From positions 35,561,382-35,625,381 of the forward strand of contig NC_061863.1 in assembly GCF_907164915.1 (NCBI RefSeq): a stretch of 64,000 nucleotides of DNA. The letters are read 5' to 3'. This document shows positions 11,062-21,392 of this stretch, piece after piece. How positions within the stretch are numbered: position 1 is the stretch's first letter; every line of letters begins with the position of its first letter. A model generated the notes under the pieces. The model was not told the origin of the DNA. It was given only the letters and a program-made list of their open reading frames with translations, and ran no database searches. The DNA is from Impatiens glandulifera (Eukaryota; Streptophyta; Magnoliopsida; Ericales; Balsaminaceae). A program made the translations under genes and the position numbers.

Positions 11062-12442
11062 TATGAAGAAGCGGCTTGGAAACTCTGAATGATATCTGGA
11101 TAGCGGTTGCTCTAGACATATGACTGGAAACAGCAACCTTGTGACCGACATCAAAGTAGAAGCCGGTTAAATGATAGTTTTCGGTGACAACTCAAGAGGT
11201 AGAATTGTGGACAATTGTAAGATTGTCCATGGTAATTAAACAATCAATAATGTACTTCTTGTTGAAAACCTACATTTTAATCTGCTAAGTATAAGTCAAA
11301 TGTGTGACGCCGGATATACTGTAGAGTTTCATAAACAGGCATGTTTAGTTAAAAATTCTCAAGGTAGTACATTACTAACCGGTAATAGATTAGGGAATAT
11401 CTACAAGGTAGAATGGAGGAATGAAATTGAACACCTTGTATGTATGGTAGCTAGAAGTGATCAAACCTGGTTGTGGCATAAGAGATTAAATCATCTAAAC
11501 TTCAAAACTATAAACTACATTCGTACTAATAAGTTAGTTGAAGGAATTCCTGATATAAGATTCAATAAAGAAAAAGTATGTTCAGCCTGTCAAATGGGAA
11601 AACAGACTAAGTCATCTTTTAAAAGCAAGGGATATATTCAGTCTAACCGATGCCTTGAACTTCTTCACCTGGATTTATTTGGACCGATTAGAGTCACTAG
11701 CTTAGGCAGTATGCATTATACTATGGTCGTCATTGATGATTACTCTAGATATACATGGGTCATATTTTAACATGTAAAAGTGACACCACATCTAATTTGA
11801 TTACCCTGATTAAACGTCAACAAAATGAGAAATCAACACGTATAAAAACCATTAAAAGCGATAGAGGAACCAAATTTACAAACAACACTCTAAATGCATT
11901 TCTTGAGGAATCCGGCATTAGACACGAGTTGTCCAGTGCTAGCTCCTCAATAAAATGGCCTGGCAGAGAGACGAAACCGAACTCTCAAGGAAGCCACAAG
12001 GTCCATGATAGCCGATTCGGGTGTTGCTAAAACATTTTGGGCCGAAGCTATCAGTACTGCATGTTATACACAAAACCGGTCTATGATTAACAAACATCGC
12101 AATAAAACACCATATGAAGTATATTTTGATATAATTCCAAACATTCAGTATTTTCGAATTTACGGTTGTAAGTGTTACATCCACATGAATGGTAAAACCT
12201 ACTTAAATGCTTTTGATGTAAAATCCGATGTTGGGATAATGCTAGTCTATTCAGCGGTAAGTAAGGCATATACAGTATACAATACTAGAACACTAACCGT
12301 GGAAGAATCTCTTCATGATGTATTTGATGAATCGGTTGAAAGTAATACCGCATCGACCTTTGATCTACACAATAGATTGGAAAATCATAACATTCATTCT
12401 GATAGTATAGATGAAATTCTAGTCCTTAGACTGTTTGTCTAG
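11062..12442 (+). pseudogene. Protease and integrase region of E1 pol (broken)
   Basis: The aspartic protease active site D-S-G is at 11099-11107, within the copia motif DSGCSRHMTGN. Protease would cut the polyprotein inside the particle. The integrase zinc finger is visible (WHKRLNHLNFKT, then CSACQMGK), followed by the core with first Asp in HLDLFGP and second Asp in SDRGTKF. Stops occur near 11160, 11237 and 11768, and the frame shifts near 11950, around the third catalytic residue. The C-terminal part then continues from about 12005 (MIADSGVAKTFWAEAI, GCKCYIH, EESLHDVFDE). It cannot make an active enzyme. Confidence 0.88.
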
Positions 12443-14064
12443 GACCAAACGGGTATTATTGAAACCCAGCCGGATCAAGAAGATCAAGCTGCCCAACAGT
12501 AGGAAGCTGACACCTTAGTGTCAACTGAGGACATCGGTCGGTCTGACATTATTGTTCAGCCTACTGATCCGTCTAACCTTGATTAAGCAACCGGTCATTT
12601 GGTAGACATACCTAAACGGAATTTCAAAAGGAATAAAAATCATCCTCCTAAGCTTGTTATAGGTAGCCCTTCCCTACCCATCCGAACTAGGCAACAAATA
12701 CTGGAACAATATGAAAATTCTGCTTTCATATCCCAAATTGAGCCGAAAAAGGTGGATGAAGCATTGTTAGATCCGGATTGGATTTCAGCTATGCAAGAAG
12801 AGTTAAACCAGTTTGAGAGTAGTAAAGTCTGGTACCTAGTCCCTAGACCGAAAGATCAACCGGTTATCGGAACAAGATGTGTATTCAGAAATAAACTCAA
12901 TGAAGACGGTTTGGTTACGAGGAACACATCTAGATTAGTGGCACAAGGATACAAACAGGAAGAAGGCATTGATTTTGAAGAATCATTTGCTCCTGTAGCT
13001 AGAATTGAATCCATTAGAATTTTCCTAGCTTTTGCTGCTTTCAAAATTTTTAAGGTATTTCAAATGGATGTTAAAAGTGTTTTTCTAAACGATGAATTAC
13101 GATAAGAAGTATATGTTGAGCAACCACCCGGTTTTAAAAATGCTGACCTGACCGGTCATGTATATCGACTAAACAAAGCTCTTTACTGTTTGAAACAAGC
13201 TCCTAGAGCCTGGTATGATACATTAATATATTTTCTGATCAGACATGACTTCACTATAGGCTCAGTAGATAAAACCCTATTCAAATACAAGAAGAAGAAA
13301 CGTATCCTACTTGTTCAGATATATGTGGATGACATAATTTTCGGTTCTACTGATTCAAAGTTGTGTGATAAATTTTCATCACTAATGACTAACAAGTTTC
13401 AAATGAGTATGATGGGAGAATTAAGTTTCTTCCTAGGTATTCAGGTTAGACAATTGGAAGGAGGAACATTCATCAACCAATTTAAATATGCAAAGAAATT
13501 ACTAAAGAAATTTGTAATGGAGACATGTTCCTTTGCTTCCAATCCAATGAGCTCCTCAATCAAGCTGGATAAGGATGATGACGGTCAGGGAGTAGACCTG
13601 ACAGCCTATCGTGGAATCATCGGCTCACTTCTTTACCTAACAGCAAGTCAACCGGATATATTATTTTTAGTAGGAGTGTGTGGAAGATTTTAGGCCAATC
13701 CTAAACAATCTCACTATACAGCCGCTAAACGAATATTGAAATATCTAAAGAGAACACCTGAAGTAGGACTGTAGTATCCAAAGGACTCAAGTTTTAACCT
13801 CACAAGCTATTCTGAAGCAGATTATGCAGGATGTAAAGTTGATATAAAAAGTACCAGTGGAACATGCCAATTCTTAGGAGATCGGCTCGTTTCATGGTAT
13901 AGCAAGAATCAAACATCGGATGCTACGTCAACCGCAGAAGCTGAATACTTAGTAGTCGAAAGTTGTTGTGCACAACTTCTATGGATTCAACAGCAACTAA
14001 GAGATTTCGGTGTCACCGCTGAAGAATCTCCAATTTTCTGCGACAATACAAGTGCCATAGCAAT
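12443..14064 (+). pseudogene. Reverse transcriptase and RNase H of E1 pol (broken, 5' part)
   Basis: RT copies element RNA into cDNA. It begins near 12599 with [18 protein letters not shown], then [22 protein letters not shown] and the catalytic [10 protein letters not shown] near 13321. A TAA at 13103 replaces a sense codon before [10 protein letters not shown], and a TAG follows GRF at about 13691. RNase H follows (ADYAGCK, STSGTCQFLGD, STAEAEY, DNTSAIAI) and is cut by E2 at 14065. It resumes at 18725. Apart from the stops, the catalytic YVDD is intact. Confidence 0.9.
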
Positions 14065-14884
14065 TGTTAGGATCGGGGACGTCCTTGGAGGACCGGGGTG
14101 TATCCGGTTTCGGGAAGGGTGGCCGCTTACACAACACACACACTTTGGTGATAGTCCGGTTAGAGACTAAAACTGTTCTCAGCACTGCGCAAACTGTCAC
14201 AGACTCTTGAACCGGGTTCAAGTGCGGAAATGTCTGTTTCAGGTTGAAGCAACGAATTCGACTTTTAGATGATGTTTTAGAAGGAGTCGGTTTTATGGAT
14301 GTGAGTGACCAGTTTTAGGAGTATGATTAGTTTGAGGTTAGGCTGAATAATAAAAACAAAGGAAAGAACACGAGACAAGGATTTGTTTATGGATGTTCGG
14401 AGCAAACCCTCCTACGTCACCCCTTCTTCTCAGGTTATGAGAAGGATCTCCACTAACTCTTAGAGTTACAACAATACTGCCGGTCGAGCCCAACTTCGCT
14501 ACTCGCCGGTTACACCAAACTCACTCTTTGATGTAATACAACAACTCAACACAACAACACACAAAAAGCTTCCGGTTTTAGAAACACCGGCTGGATTGGT
14601 TGATCATTATCACGCCTGATTCAGAAAGGTTGCTTGCACGCTTCATTTTCCTCAACACCTGGCAGTCATGCAGTTAGCCGGTTTGCATGTTGGACACATG
14701 GCAGACATGCACTTAACCGGTTTGCATTTTGGACACATGGCAGCTCTTAGCCGGCCGCCTGCCTGACAGCTACCTGCTGCCTGGAGATTGCTTCTGGATT
14801 TGGACAAGCATGCCTGACAGCTACCTGCTGCCTGGAGATTGCTTCTAGATTTGGATTACTCATTTAATAACCGGAGCTTGACAA

Positions 14885-15069
14885 CATTTAATCAACCGGA
14901 ACATTTATGACTGAGCGGCTGCATTTAATCAACCGGAACATTTATGACTGAGCGGCTGCATTTAATCAACCGGAACATTTATGACTGAGCGGCTGCATTT
15001 AATCAACCGGATCATTTATGACTGAGCGGCTGCATTTAATCAACCGGAACATTTATGACTGAGCGGCTG
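14885..15069. repeat. 37 bp minisatellite, 5 copies
   Basis: The unit is CATTTAATCAACCGG plus AACATTTATGACTGAGCGGCTG; one copy reads ATCATTTATG. The partner LTR has four copies (18079-18226), so one was gained or lost after or during insertion. Confidence 0.93.
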
Positions 15070-15288
15070 CATTAAGTGTCAGTTGACCAATCCGGTTTGA
15101 CTGAACTTTACTGACCGGTTCTGGACTCCTTGACTGAACTCCGGTTGACCAACCGGCTGACTGAGCTTCTTGGACGAACCGGTTGCTTTTACTTCAAACC
15201 GAAGTCAACAACCGAACGGTATATATATTTCCAACCGAACAGATTTTGCTCAATTTCCCTGAAATAGCAAAACTTTAAATATTATTTG

Positions 15289-15354
15289 CAGCCAGTGGGA
15301 TTTGATCCCTGGTCACCTGTGTGACAGGCAGAGGTGTTAACCACTACGCTACAA
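15289..15354 (-). other. tRNA-like segment captured in family B LTR (SINE-like)
   Basis: On the minus strand TAGCGTAGTGG fits a Pol III box A, and GGGATCAAATCCC about 35 bases later fits a box B. The spacing and arm pairing resemble a tRNA-derived SINE head, not a working tRNA. A second copy is in the other LTR (18447-18511). The family B solo LTR at 32153-33350 lacks it. Confidence 0.55.
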
Positions 15355-15553
15355 CAGCTTCTTGTTATATTTAAACCAATTAATATACTTGATATAACTT
15401 AGCGGTTTAACATATTTATTTAAACTTAATTTATCTATTCATTAAACCTTTCATAAGTTCTAACAATTTCTCCCTTTTTGATTATTTAGAATAAATATTC
15501 AAAAATCGTAATGTGTGGCCGGTTTAAAATTAATCTACTTAATTTTTCTATCA

Positions 15554-15568
15554 ATTTCTCCCTTTTTG
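15554..15568 (-). other. E2 polypurine tract
   Basis: The minus strand reads AAAAAGGGAGAAAT directly before the LTR start TGATAG. It primes plus-strand cDNA synthesis. A second copy of the same tract lies inside the LTR (about 15466-15480). Confidence 0.85.
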
Positions 15569-15599
15569 ATTATTTAGAATAAATATTCAAAACTTGTAA

Positions 15600-15870
15600 T
15601 TTGTGGCCGGTTTTCTAAAAAGGCTTATATTTGTTTGACCGGTTTTAAAGAGCTTACATTTGTTTGGCCGGTTTTAAAGAGCTTACACTTGTTTGGCCGG
15701 TTTTAAAGAGCTTACACTTGTTTGGCCGGTTTTAAAGAGCTTACACTTGTTTGGCCGGTTTTAAAGAGCTTACACTTGTTTGGCCGGTTTTTGGAAAACT
15801 TATATTTGTTTGGCCGGTTTTTGGAAAACTTATATTTGTTTGGCCGGTTTTTGGAAAAACGGTTTCGTTT
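15600..15870. repeat. GGCCGGTTTT minisatellites in E2
   Basis: About five copies of a 29 bp unit (GAGCTTACACTTG plus TTTGGCCGGTTTTAAA) are followed by three copies of a 30 bp unit (TTTGGCCGGTTTTTGGAAAA plus CTTATATTTG). They lie between the RNase H remnant and the PPT. An ORF across them reads a short peptide repeat and is not a gene. Confidence 0.85.
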
Positions 15871-15914
15871 AAGGAATTTTTTATTTATTTATTTTTTTTT
15901 TTGACAAATTTTCT

Positions 15915-16030
15915 TCAAATTTTGTAATCTAACAATCCTAAAATATTTCTAAGGGAAGAAAACTTAGACTCGAGAAGTGGCTTTGTGAGGATGTTAGCCA
16001 CTTCATGCTTGTTCCCTTCAAATGATGTGT
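15915..16030 (-). pseudogene. RNase H C-terminal remnant in E2
   Basis: The minus strand encodes NKHEVANILTKPLLESKF, SSLRNILGLLD and a stop, matching the end of copia pol (ADIFTKPL...F..LRN.LGL). It joins the end of gag at about 16030, so almost the whole of pol was deleted, leaving only its last 35-40 codons. Confidence 0.8.
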
Positions 16031-17064
16031 TCGTCAGCAGCCGGCTGTCCGGATGCCATGCTATCTCTTCCAAGTTTCTGTCTTGATTTACCTGCATTCA
16101 TAGACAATAGAAAATCTGGTCCCCATTTTTCTTTGGGTCCGTGGCTTATTAATCCCTTGGGAATCCATACTTTGAGTATTTTGATGGATTTTCCGTTGTG
16201 TGTATGTATAGTATATCTACCTGATGATGATTTAACTTTAAAAGATGTTTTTTGGTAAACATCTCTAAACTTTCGGTCAAATTTTTCTTTTCCATACAAA
16301 CTGGCTGCCCTTCTCTCAGGTTTAAGCCAACTTGAAGTTGGTTTTACATAAATCATCTCATACTTTGAAGTTAAAACATTACAGATTATAATTTCTTCCT
16401 CAAGCTTCTCATTCACAGATGAGATCTCATTTATTGAAACATCAACCTCTTTGATTTGAGATGAACATTTTGAACTATCAGATTTAATTTTTGAAATAGT
16501 TTGATTAAGGGATTTTGACAGTTTTCTATACTTAATGACCATGTCATTTAGTGCAGTAATTAGATCATCTCGTGTAAAATCATCAAAGGAGAGATCAAAT
16601 ACCTCAGATTCTTTCTTAGACGTGAAGCAGGTTTCAACTTTATCATCATTGTCGATGGATGATGAGTCGTCCGAATCGCTATCGGCCCATTTTCCCTTGC
16701 TTTCAGCAACCATTAGAACCTTTTGCTCTTTCTGGTTCTCCTTTGTTTGATCACTACCTTCAAACAGTTGGATCAACTTTTCCCACACTTCTTTTCCCGT
16801 TTCGCATTCCATGACTTTCTCGAAAGTGTTGTTATCCAAAGATTTGAAAATATGTCTCATGCAATGGTTGTCTAGGTTACTTCTTCTCCTATCTTCAGCC
16901 GTCCATTCTTCCGTCTCCTTGTTAATCTTTATCGGACCCTCCTTTAGGATGGTGCTCATTTCATCATCCAACGTGATCAGATGTAGATACATCTGAACCT
17001 TCCAGCCGCTAAATGCCTCAATGTTTAGCATAAGTGGCCTATCGCTGTGGGTCATGCTTCCCAT
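16018..17064 (-). CDS. gag: Truncated Gag of E2 lacking the zinc knuckle
   Basis: A 348-residue open frame starting at MGSMTHSD just after the PBS; longer in-frame sequence lies in the LTR. The N-terminal gag domain is recognisable (LHLITLDDEMSTILKEGP, TGKEVWEKLIQLFEGSDQTKENQ). It then jumps straight to the acidic KGKWADSDSDD region, so the middle of the capsid domain and the CX2CX4HX4C knuckle are missing. The rest matches other gags here: FTRDDLITALNDMVIKY, a coiled-coil-like SSVNEKLEEE, and VWIPKGLISHGPKEKWGP. At the gag-pol junction this copy has a sense codon where E1, E5 and E7 have a stop. A defective or regulatory gag is possible. Confidence 0.8.
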   Translation of the reverse strand: MGSMTHSDRPLMLNIEAFSGWKVQMYLHLITLDDEMSTILKEGPIKINKETEEWTAEDRRRSNLDNHCMRHIFKSLDNNTFEKVMECETGKEVWEKLIQLFEGSDQTKENQKEQKVLMVAESKGKWADSDSDDSSSIDNDDKVETCFTSKKESEVFDLSFDDFTRDDLITALNDMVIKYRKLSKSLNQTISKIKSDSSKCSSQIKEVDVSINEISSVNEKLEEEIIICNVLTSKYEMIYVKPTSSWLKPERRAASLYGKEKFDRKFRDVYQKTSFKVKSSSGRYTIHTHNGKSIKILKVWIPKGLISHGPKEKWGPDFLLSMNAGKSRQKLGRDSMASGQPAADEHII

Positions 17065-17095
17065 CTTCTTCGGTTGCTTGAGTGCTAAGAACCTC

Positions 17096-17107
17096 GCTCT
17101 GATACCA
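17096..17107 (-). other. E2 primer-binding site
   Basis: The plus strand GCTCTGATACCA reads TGGTATCAGAGC on the minus strand, just inside the LTR end at 17110. Confidence 0.92.
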
Positions 17108-17109
17108 CT

Positions 17110-18724
17110 TGTTAGGATTGGGGACGCCCTTGGAGGATCGGGGTGTATCCGGTTTCGGGAAGGGTGGCCGCTAACACAACACACACACTTTGGTGATAGT
17201 CCGGTTAGAGACTAAAATCGTTCTCAGCACTGCGCAAACTGTCACAGACTCTTGAAACGGGTTCAAGTGCGGAAATGTCTGTTTCAGGTTGAAGCAACGA
17301 ATGCGACTTTTAGATGATGTTTTAGAAGGAGTCGGTTTTATGGATGTGAGTGACCGGTTTTAGGAGTATGATTAGTTTGAAGTTAGGCTGAATAATAAAA
17401 GCAAAGGAAAGAACACGAGACAAGGATTTGTTTATGGATGTTCGGAGCAAACCCTCCTACATCACCCCTTCTTCTCAGGTTATGAGAAGGATCTCCACTA
17501 ACTCTTAGAGTTACAACAATACTGCCGGTCGAGCCCAACTTCGCTACTCGCCGGTTACACCAAACTCACTCTTTGATGTAATACAACAACTCAACACAAC
17601 AACACACAAAAAGCTTCCGGTTTTAGACACACCGGTTTTGGAATAAAACAGTTTATCTCTCTAGAACTTAATGCTTTTCGTAATCCGTGACTTTTCAACT
17701 GTGTTCGTAACTTGCATTAAATGAAGACGTTTGATCTTCCTTTTATAGCTGAAAGTAGCCAACGGTTACTTTCTTCTCTCTCCTCTGGATTGGTTGATCA
17801 TTATCACGCCTGATTCAGAAAGGTTGCTTGCACGCTTCATTTTCCTCAACACCTGGCAGTCATGCAGTTAGCCGGTTTGCATGTTGGACACATGGCAGAC
17901 ATGCACTTAACCGATTTGCATTTTGGACACATGGCAGCTCTTAGCCGGCCGCCTGCCTGACAGCTACCTGCTGCCTGGAGATTGCTTCTGGATTTGGACA
18001 AGCATGCCTAACATCTACCTGCTGCCTGGAGATTGCTTCTAGATTTGGATTACTCATTTAATAACCGGAGCTTGACAACATTTAATCAACCGGAACATTT
18101 ATGACTGAGCGACTGCATTTAATCAACCGGAACATTTATGACTGAGCGGCTGCATTTAATCAACCGGAACATTTATGACTGAGCGGCTGCATTTAATCAA
18201 CCGGAACATTTATGACTGAGCGGCTGCATTAAGTGTCGGTTGACCAATCCGGTTTGACTGAAATTTACTGACCGGTTCTGGACTCCTTGACTGAACTCCG
18301 GTTGACCAACCGGCTGACTAAGCTTCTTGGACGAACCGTTTGCTTTTACTTCAAACCGAAGTCAACAACCGAACGGTATATATATTTCCAACCGAACGGA
18401 TTTTGCTTAATTTCCCTGAAATAGCAAAACTTTAAATATTATTTTCAGCCAGTGGGATTTGATCCCTGGTCACCTGTGTGACAGGCAGAGGTGTTAACCA
18501 CTACGCTACAACAACTTCTTGTTATATTTAAACCAATTAATTTACTTGATATAACTTAGCGGTTTAACATATTTATTTAAACTTAATTTATCTATTCATT
18601 AAACCTTTCATAAGTTCTAACAATTATTTTCTAACAATTTCTCCCTTTTTGATTATTTAGAATAAATATTCAAAAATCGTAATGTGTGGCCGGTTTAAAA
18701 TTAATCTACTTAATTTTTCTATCA
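17110..18724 (-). mobile_element. E2 5' LTR
   Basis: 1,615 bp, from TGATAGAAAAATT (18724) to CCTAACA (17110) on the minus strand. It keeps the promoter (TATAAAAGG, 17739-17747), four 37 bp repeats (18079-18226), the tRNA-like segment (18447-18511), the hairpin block (17430-17475) and an internal PPT-like copy near 18640-18655. Confidence 0.92.
17739..17747 (-). promoter_or_regulatory. E2 LTR TATA box
   Basis: The minus strand reads TATAAAAGG, as in the family A LTRs and in the family B solo LTR. It is absent from the left E2 LTR. Confidence 0.7.
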
Positions 18725-18942
18725 GCAATCACATACAATCCGGCTCTACATTTAAGATCAAGCACATTGATATAAGGCATCATTTCATCCGGGAACATGT
18801 TCAGCAAAAGCGCATCCAGTTGGAGTACGTATCAACCGATCAACAAGTAACCGACATATTCACAAAGCCTCTGCAGGAAGCTAAGTTTTCATTCTTCAGA
18901 AATATTCTTGGCCTTACCGATATAAATCAACTTATTTCTTAA
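18725..18942 (+). pseudogene. RNase H C terminus of E1 (continues from 14064)
   Basis: After the GCAAT duplication the E1 frame resumes with HIDIRHHFIREHVQQKRIQL, VTDIFTKPLQEAKFSFF, RNILGLTD and a stop. This is the normal end of copia pol. It pairs with the half before E2 and proves that one RNase H was split. Confidence 0.88.
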
Positions 18943-19482
18943 AACCGAAATCTTAGCTCTTTAAAAGGAAATATCGGTTCGGACAGACTAAACTATCAAT
19001 TCTTCTAAGAATGTCGGAAAATTAAATTTTCATTGTAATTATTGAAAAACCGCATTGCTTATCGGTTGCGGTAAACCGACCAGTTATTTAGTGCCTCACC
19101 AAATAACTGCATCGGAACTAATAACTGAAACCAACCGGTTTGGATATATTATGCTCTAGATTATTTGGATTTCCAACAAATATTTGAATAACTGATTGTG
19201 TTTGGACGTATCTGTTCTGAAAAGATTCCTTTTCAAAACAAAACAGTCATGCCTCAAAAGACGTGAAGATATGATATCTCTCACCGTTTAGGTCTATGAC
19301 TCACATTCATAGGATAACAACCACCCTATATTTGGAAAGATAATTTTTTTTCAACGGTTACAAGAATACAACGTGCTTTACCCACTAGTTACAATCATCA
19401 ACTTCCTAATATATATAAGTTAGATACACATCAAACAAATAATCACACATCTAACATATCCTATACCACATACTCGAGCAAA
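18943..19482 (+). promoter_or_regulatory. Spacer between pol and ORF-a of E1, with TATA-like box
   Basis: 540 bp of non-coding sequence with several CGGT/ACCG motifs. TATATAAG at 19412-19419 lies about 65 bp before the ORF-a ATG. E5 has TATTTAAT at the same distance (39457-39464). This suggests that ORF-a has its own promoter. Confidence 0.5.
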
Positions 19483-20232
19483 ATGTCTCACATCTCCTTC
19501 CAAAATGTCCTTCAAATTGAGTTTGATTCCGTCCTAGGAACAAATCATTTTGAGATCTACAAAATGATCAAATCACTTGAGAACTCCGGTCTAAGAAACT
19601 TTCTGGATGACCTCCATATCATTTTTCATGATACCGTCATGGAATTCTTTCGTAATGCAAAAGTTTTTCGTGGTACCCCTTTCTTTGATTCTCTTAATCA
19701 GTCCAAGGTAAGAGATACCGTTTTCGAATTCACTGAGAAAGACTTCGCTCGGTTTTATGACCTTCCAAAAGAAGGTCTCACCGATCTAACTCCATCGGCT
19801 GAGCAGAAAACTGAGATTTTTCAACACTTTTCTCGATCTCCTCTGCCTGTTGATGATCATGGGGCAAGATCCTCGTTGAGGGCTGAATATCAGCTGCTCA
19901 ACGATATTGTCGGAAAATCAATCCTTGGAAAGGATGTTACCAACACCTTCTGCACCAAGTCTTTTGACATTATGACCGCTATCACGAACGAAGTTCCGGT
20001 CAACTGGTCAAGGTTGCTTTTTGACAACCTAATCTGGATGATCTCCACTCGCCACACCGACTTCATTCCATAAATCAGCACTCTCTTCTTCGATCTCGGT
20101 GTTCCTCTTCCTCCGGGCATAGGATTAAGCCCACTTCAAATCATGATTGGAGACACAGCCGACTCATTCTTCGACCGCTTTGAGAAAGCTTGGAAGAAGA
20201 AGCAGAGAGGCAGTTCTTCCTCCAGCCGCTAA
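19483..20232 (+). pseudogene. Accessory ORF-a of E1 (one nonsense codon)
   Basis: 250 codons from ATG to TAA, broken only by TAA at 20071-20073. The frame continues after it without shift (LPPGIGLSPLQ, KAWKKKQRG, Ser-rich end). I do not recognise the family firmly. It shares an order of motifs with ORF-b, ORF-c and the family C ORF: an N-terminal LQIEFDS strand, SGLRNFLDD, EFFRNA, FTEKDFARFYDLPKEGLTD, then VPVNWSRLLFDNL near residue 170. This order (EF..NA, then L-P-x-E-G) faintly recalls the 'putative plant transposon protein' domain, which is my inference. No signal peptide or membrane segment is visible. It is transposon-encoded and lies where Sireviruses carry an env-like ORF. Confidence 0.75.
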
Positions 20233-20678
20233 GGATCTATCTTTTCGGACAACCAGTCGTTTTGTTGCATGAACCAGTTGTATATGTTAACTATGTCTGT
20301 CTTTTGTATGCTTTAATTAACGTCTGGTCCACATCGGTTTAATATAAATCCTATCTACTTTTGGCATTATTAAACTCTGATCGTATGGAAACTACAAAGA
20401 ATTAATTCAGTTAGTTTCCAACCAGATTCCTTACCTCGGACAAAACAAAATCACCACTTTCCAAGAAAAATTGTCTTGAAAATATAAAGATTCTTCATAT
20501 TTTAAAAGCATTAACAAGACACATCATAAATGAAAAAGTTTTACAATTAATGCTTATGCGTTATTCTCTCTTTAACATACTATTTAAGAGACCCCCCATT
20601 CCTTCTCCAAACACCACAACACACTTTTCCATCCTGCAAAACTTATAACTTCCATCTCTCTAAACTCTCTTCCGAACA
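20233..20678 (+). promoter_or_regulatory. Spacer between ORF-a and ORF-b of E1
   Basis: 446 bp, non-coding. TATTTAAG at 20581-20588 lies 90 bp before the ORF-b ATG, with a CA/CT-rich leader (CACCACAACACAC). E5 shows TATTTAAA at the same distance (40582-40589). Confidence 0.5.
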
Positions 20679-21392
20679 ATGTCTCATCCCACACTTAGAA
20701 ATTACCTATGTGTTAGTTTTGATTTCGTGCTCACATCCGATGACATCGAAACAAAGGAACTCCTCTTTGAATCAATAGTTGATATCGGCCTCTATGGTTT
20801 CCTTGAAGAATCCGAACCAATCCTACTTCCTGAAGTGTTGGAATTTTTCTCCAATGCTTCCTTAATCGAAGATCTTATCGTTTCCATCATAAACGATAAT
20901 GTTATCATTCAGATCGTAGAAGAAACAATCGCTGAGATGTTCAACCTTCCCACCGAGGGATTTTCGGACTTTCCTCCTCGGACGGACGAAACCTTTAATG
21001 ACTATGCTGAACTGTTCTCCATGGATCGTAATCTGGTTCCAAACAACGGCCTCAAAGCCCATCTTGCCCCCCACATCCAAATCCTCCACGACATTGTCAC
21101 CCGATCCATTCTATGCCAGGTTCCGAATCAAAACTACTCCAAAAAGGTATTTGATATGATGACCTACATAATTAGTAACACTCCTATTAATTGGGCATCG
21201 GTCATCTTTGGAAACCTGAAAACAATGGTTGAAACCAAGAAGAAGCTCGGCTACGCTCCTCAGTTGAGCCGGATCATTCTCTCAACCGCTCCTGATCTCG
21301 GACCGGGAACACCGGTGAACCCAACGAGCGTTCTCACCAAGGAGTTAGTAGAAGAGAAAATGGAAAGGATGGTTCTTCGGTTCTTTCCTTAG
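20679..21392 (+). CDS. Accessory ORF-b of E1 (intact frame)
   Basis: 237-residue open frame with no stop. It starts MSHPTLRNYLCVSFDFVL, parallel to ORF-a (MSHISFQNVLQIEFDSVL), so a and b are paralogues. Motifs in order: VLEFFSNASLIEDLIV, IAEMFNLPTEGFSDF, LAPHIQILHDIVTRS, TPINWASVIFGNLKTMV near residue 170, YAPQLSRIIL and a C-terminal VEEKMERM helix. It has no recognisable catalytic residues. It looks soluble and helical. E5 carries the same gene in the same place (40677-41383), so it belongs to the element and is not a captured fragment of one copy. Function unknown; a nucleic-acid-binding or regulatory role is a guess. Confidence 0.75.
   Translation: MSHPTLRNYLCVSFDFVLTSDDIETKELLFESIVDIGLYGFLEESEPILLPEVLEFFSNASLIEDLIVSIINDNVIIQIVEETIAEMFNLPTEGFSDFPPRTDETFNDYAELFSMDRNLVPNNGLKAHLAPHIQILHDIVTRSILCQVPNQNYSKKVFDMMTYIISNTPINWASVIFGNLKTMVETKKKLGYAPQLSRIILSTAPDLGPGTPVNPTSVLTKELVEEKMERMVLRFFP

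Larger units (their letters stand above)
14065..15553 (-). mobile_element. E2 3' LTR
   Basis: On the minus strand it begins TGATAGAAAAATT and ends GATCCTAACA. Compared with the other LTR it lacks about 150 bp around position 14602, including the TATAAAAGG promoter. It has five instead of four copies of a 37 bp repeat. The hairpin block lies at 14386-14430. Confidence 0.9.
14065..18724 (-). mobile_element. Family B deletion-derivative element E2, TSD GCAAT
   Basis: Complete element of 4.66 kb with both LTRs, PBS, PPT and a perfect 5 bp duplication GCAAT (14060-14064 and 18725-18729). It is inserted in E1 RNase H, so it is younger than E1. It codes only for a gag lacking the zinc knuckle, fused to the last part of RNase H. 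Protease, integrase and RT are gone, so it depends on another element for movement. In about 215 bases compared by eye at one end of the two LTRs I see about eight differences, so the insertion is fairly recent. The LTRs also differ in two indels (see below). Confidence 0.93.

Noticed and set aside
15289..15354. Genuine tRNA gene
   Set aside because: Box-like sequences are present, but the arms do not form a full cloverleaf that I can draw, and the copy sits in both LTRs; SINE-like is the better reading.
15722..15904. ORF with LYLFGRFLEN repeats
   Set aside because: Translation of the 29-30 bp minisatellite in E2, on the strand opposite to the element's genes.
17065..17184. Upstream extension of E2 gag into the LTR
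   Set aside because: It reads through the PBS and LTR end; ATG at 17064 after the PBS is the sensible start.
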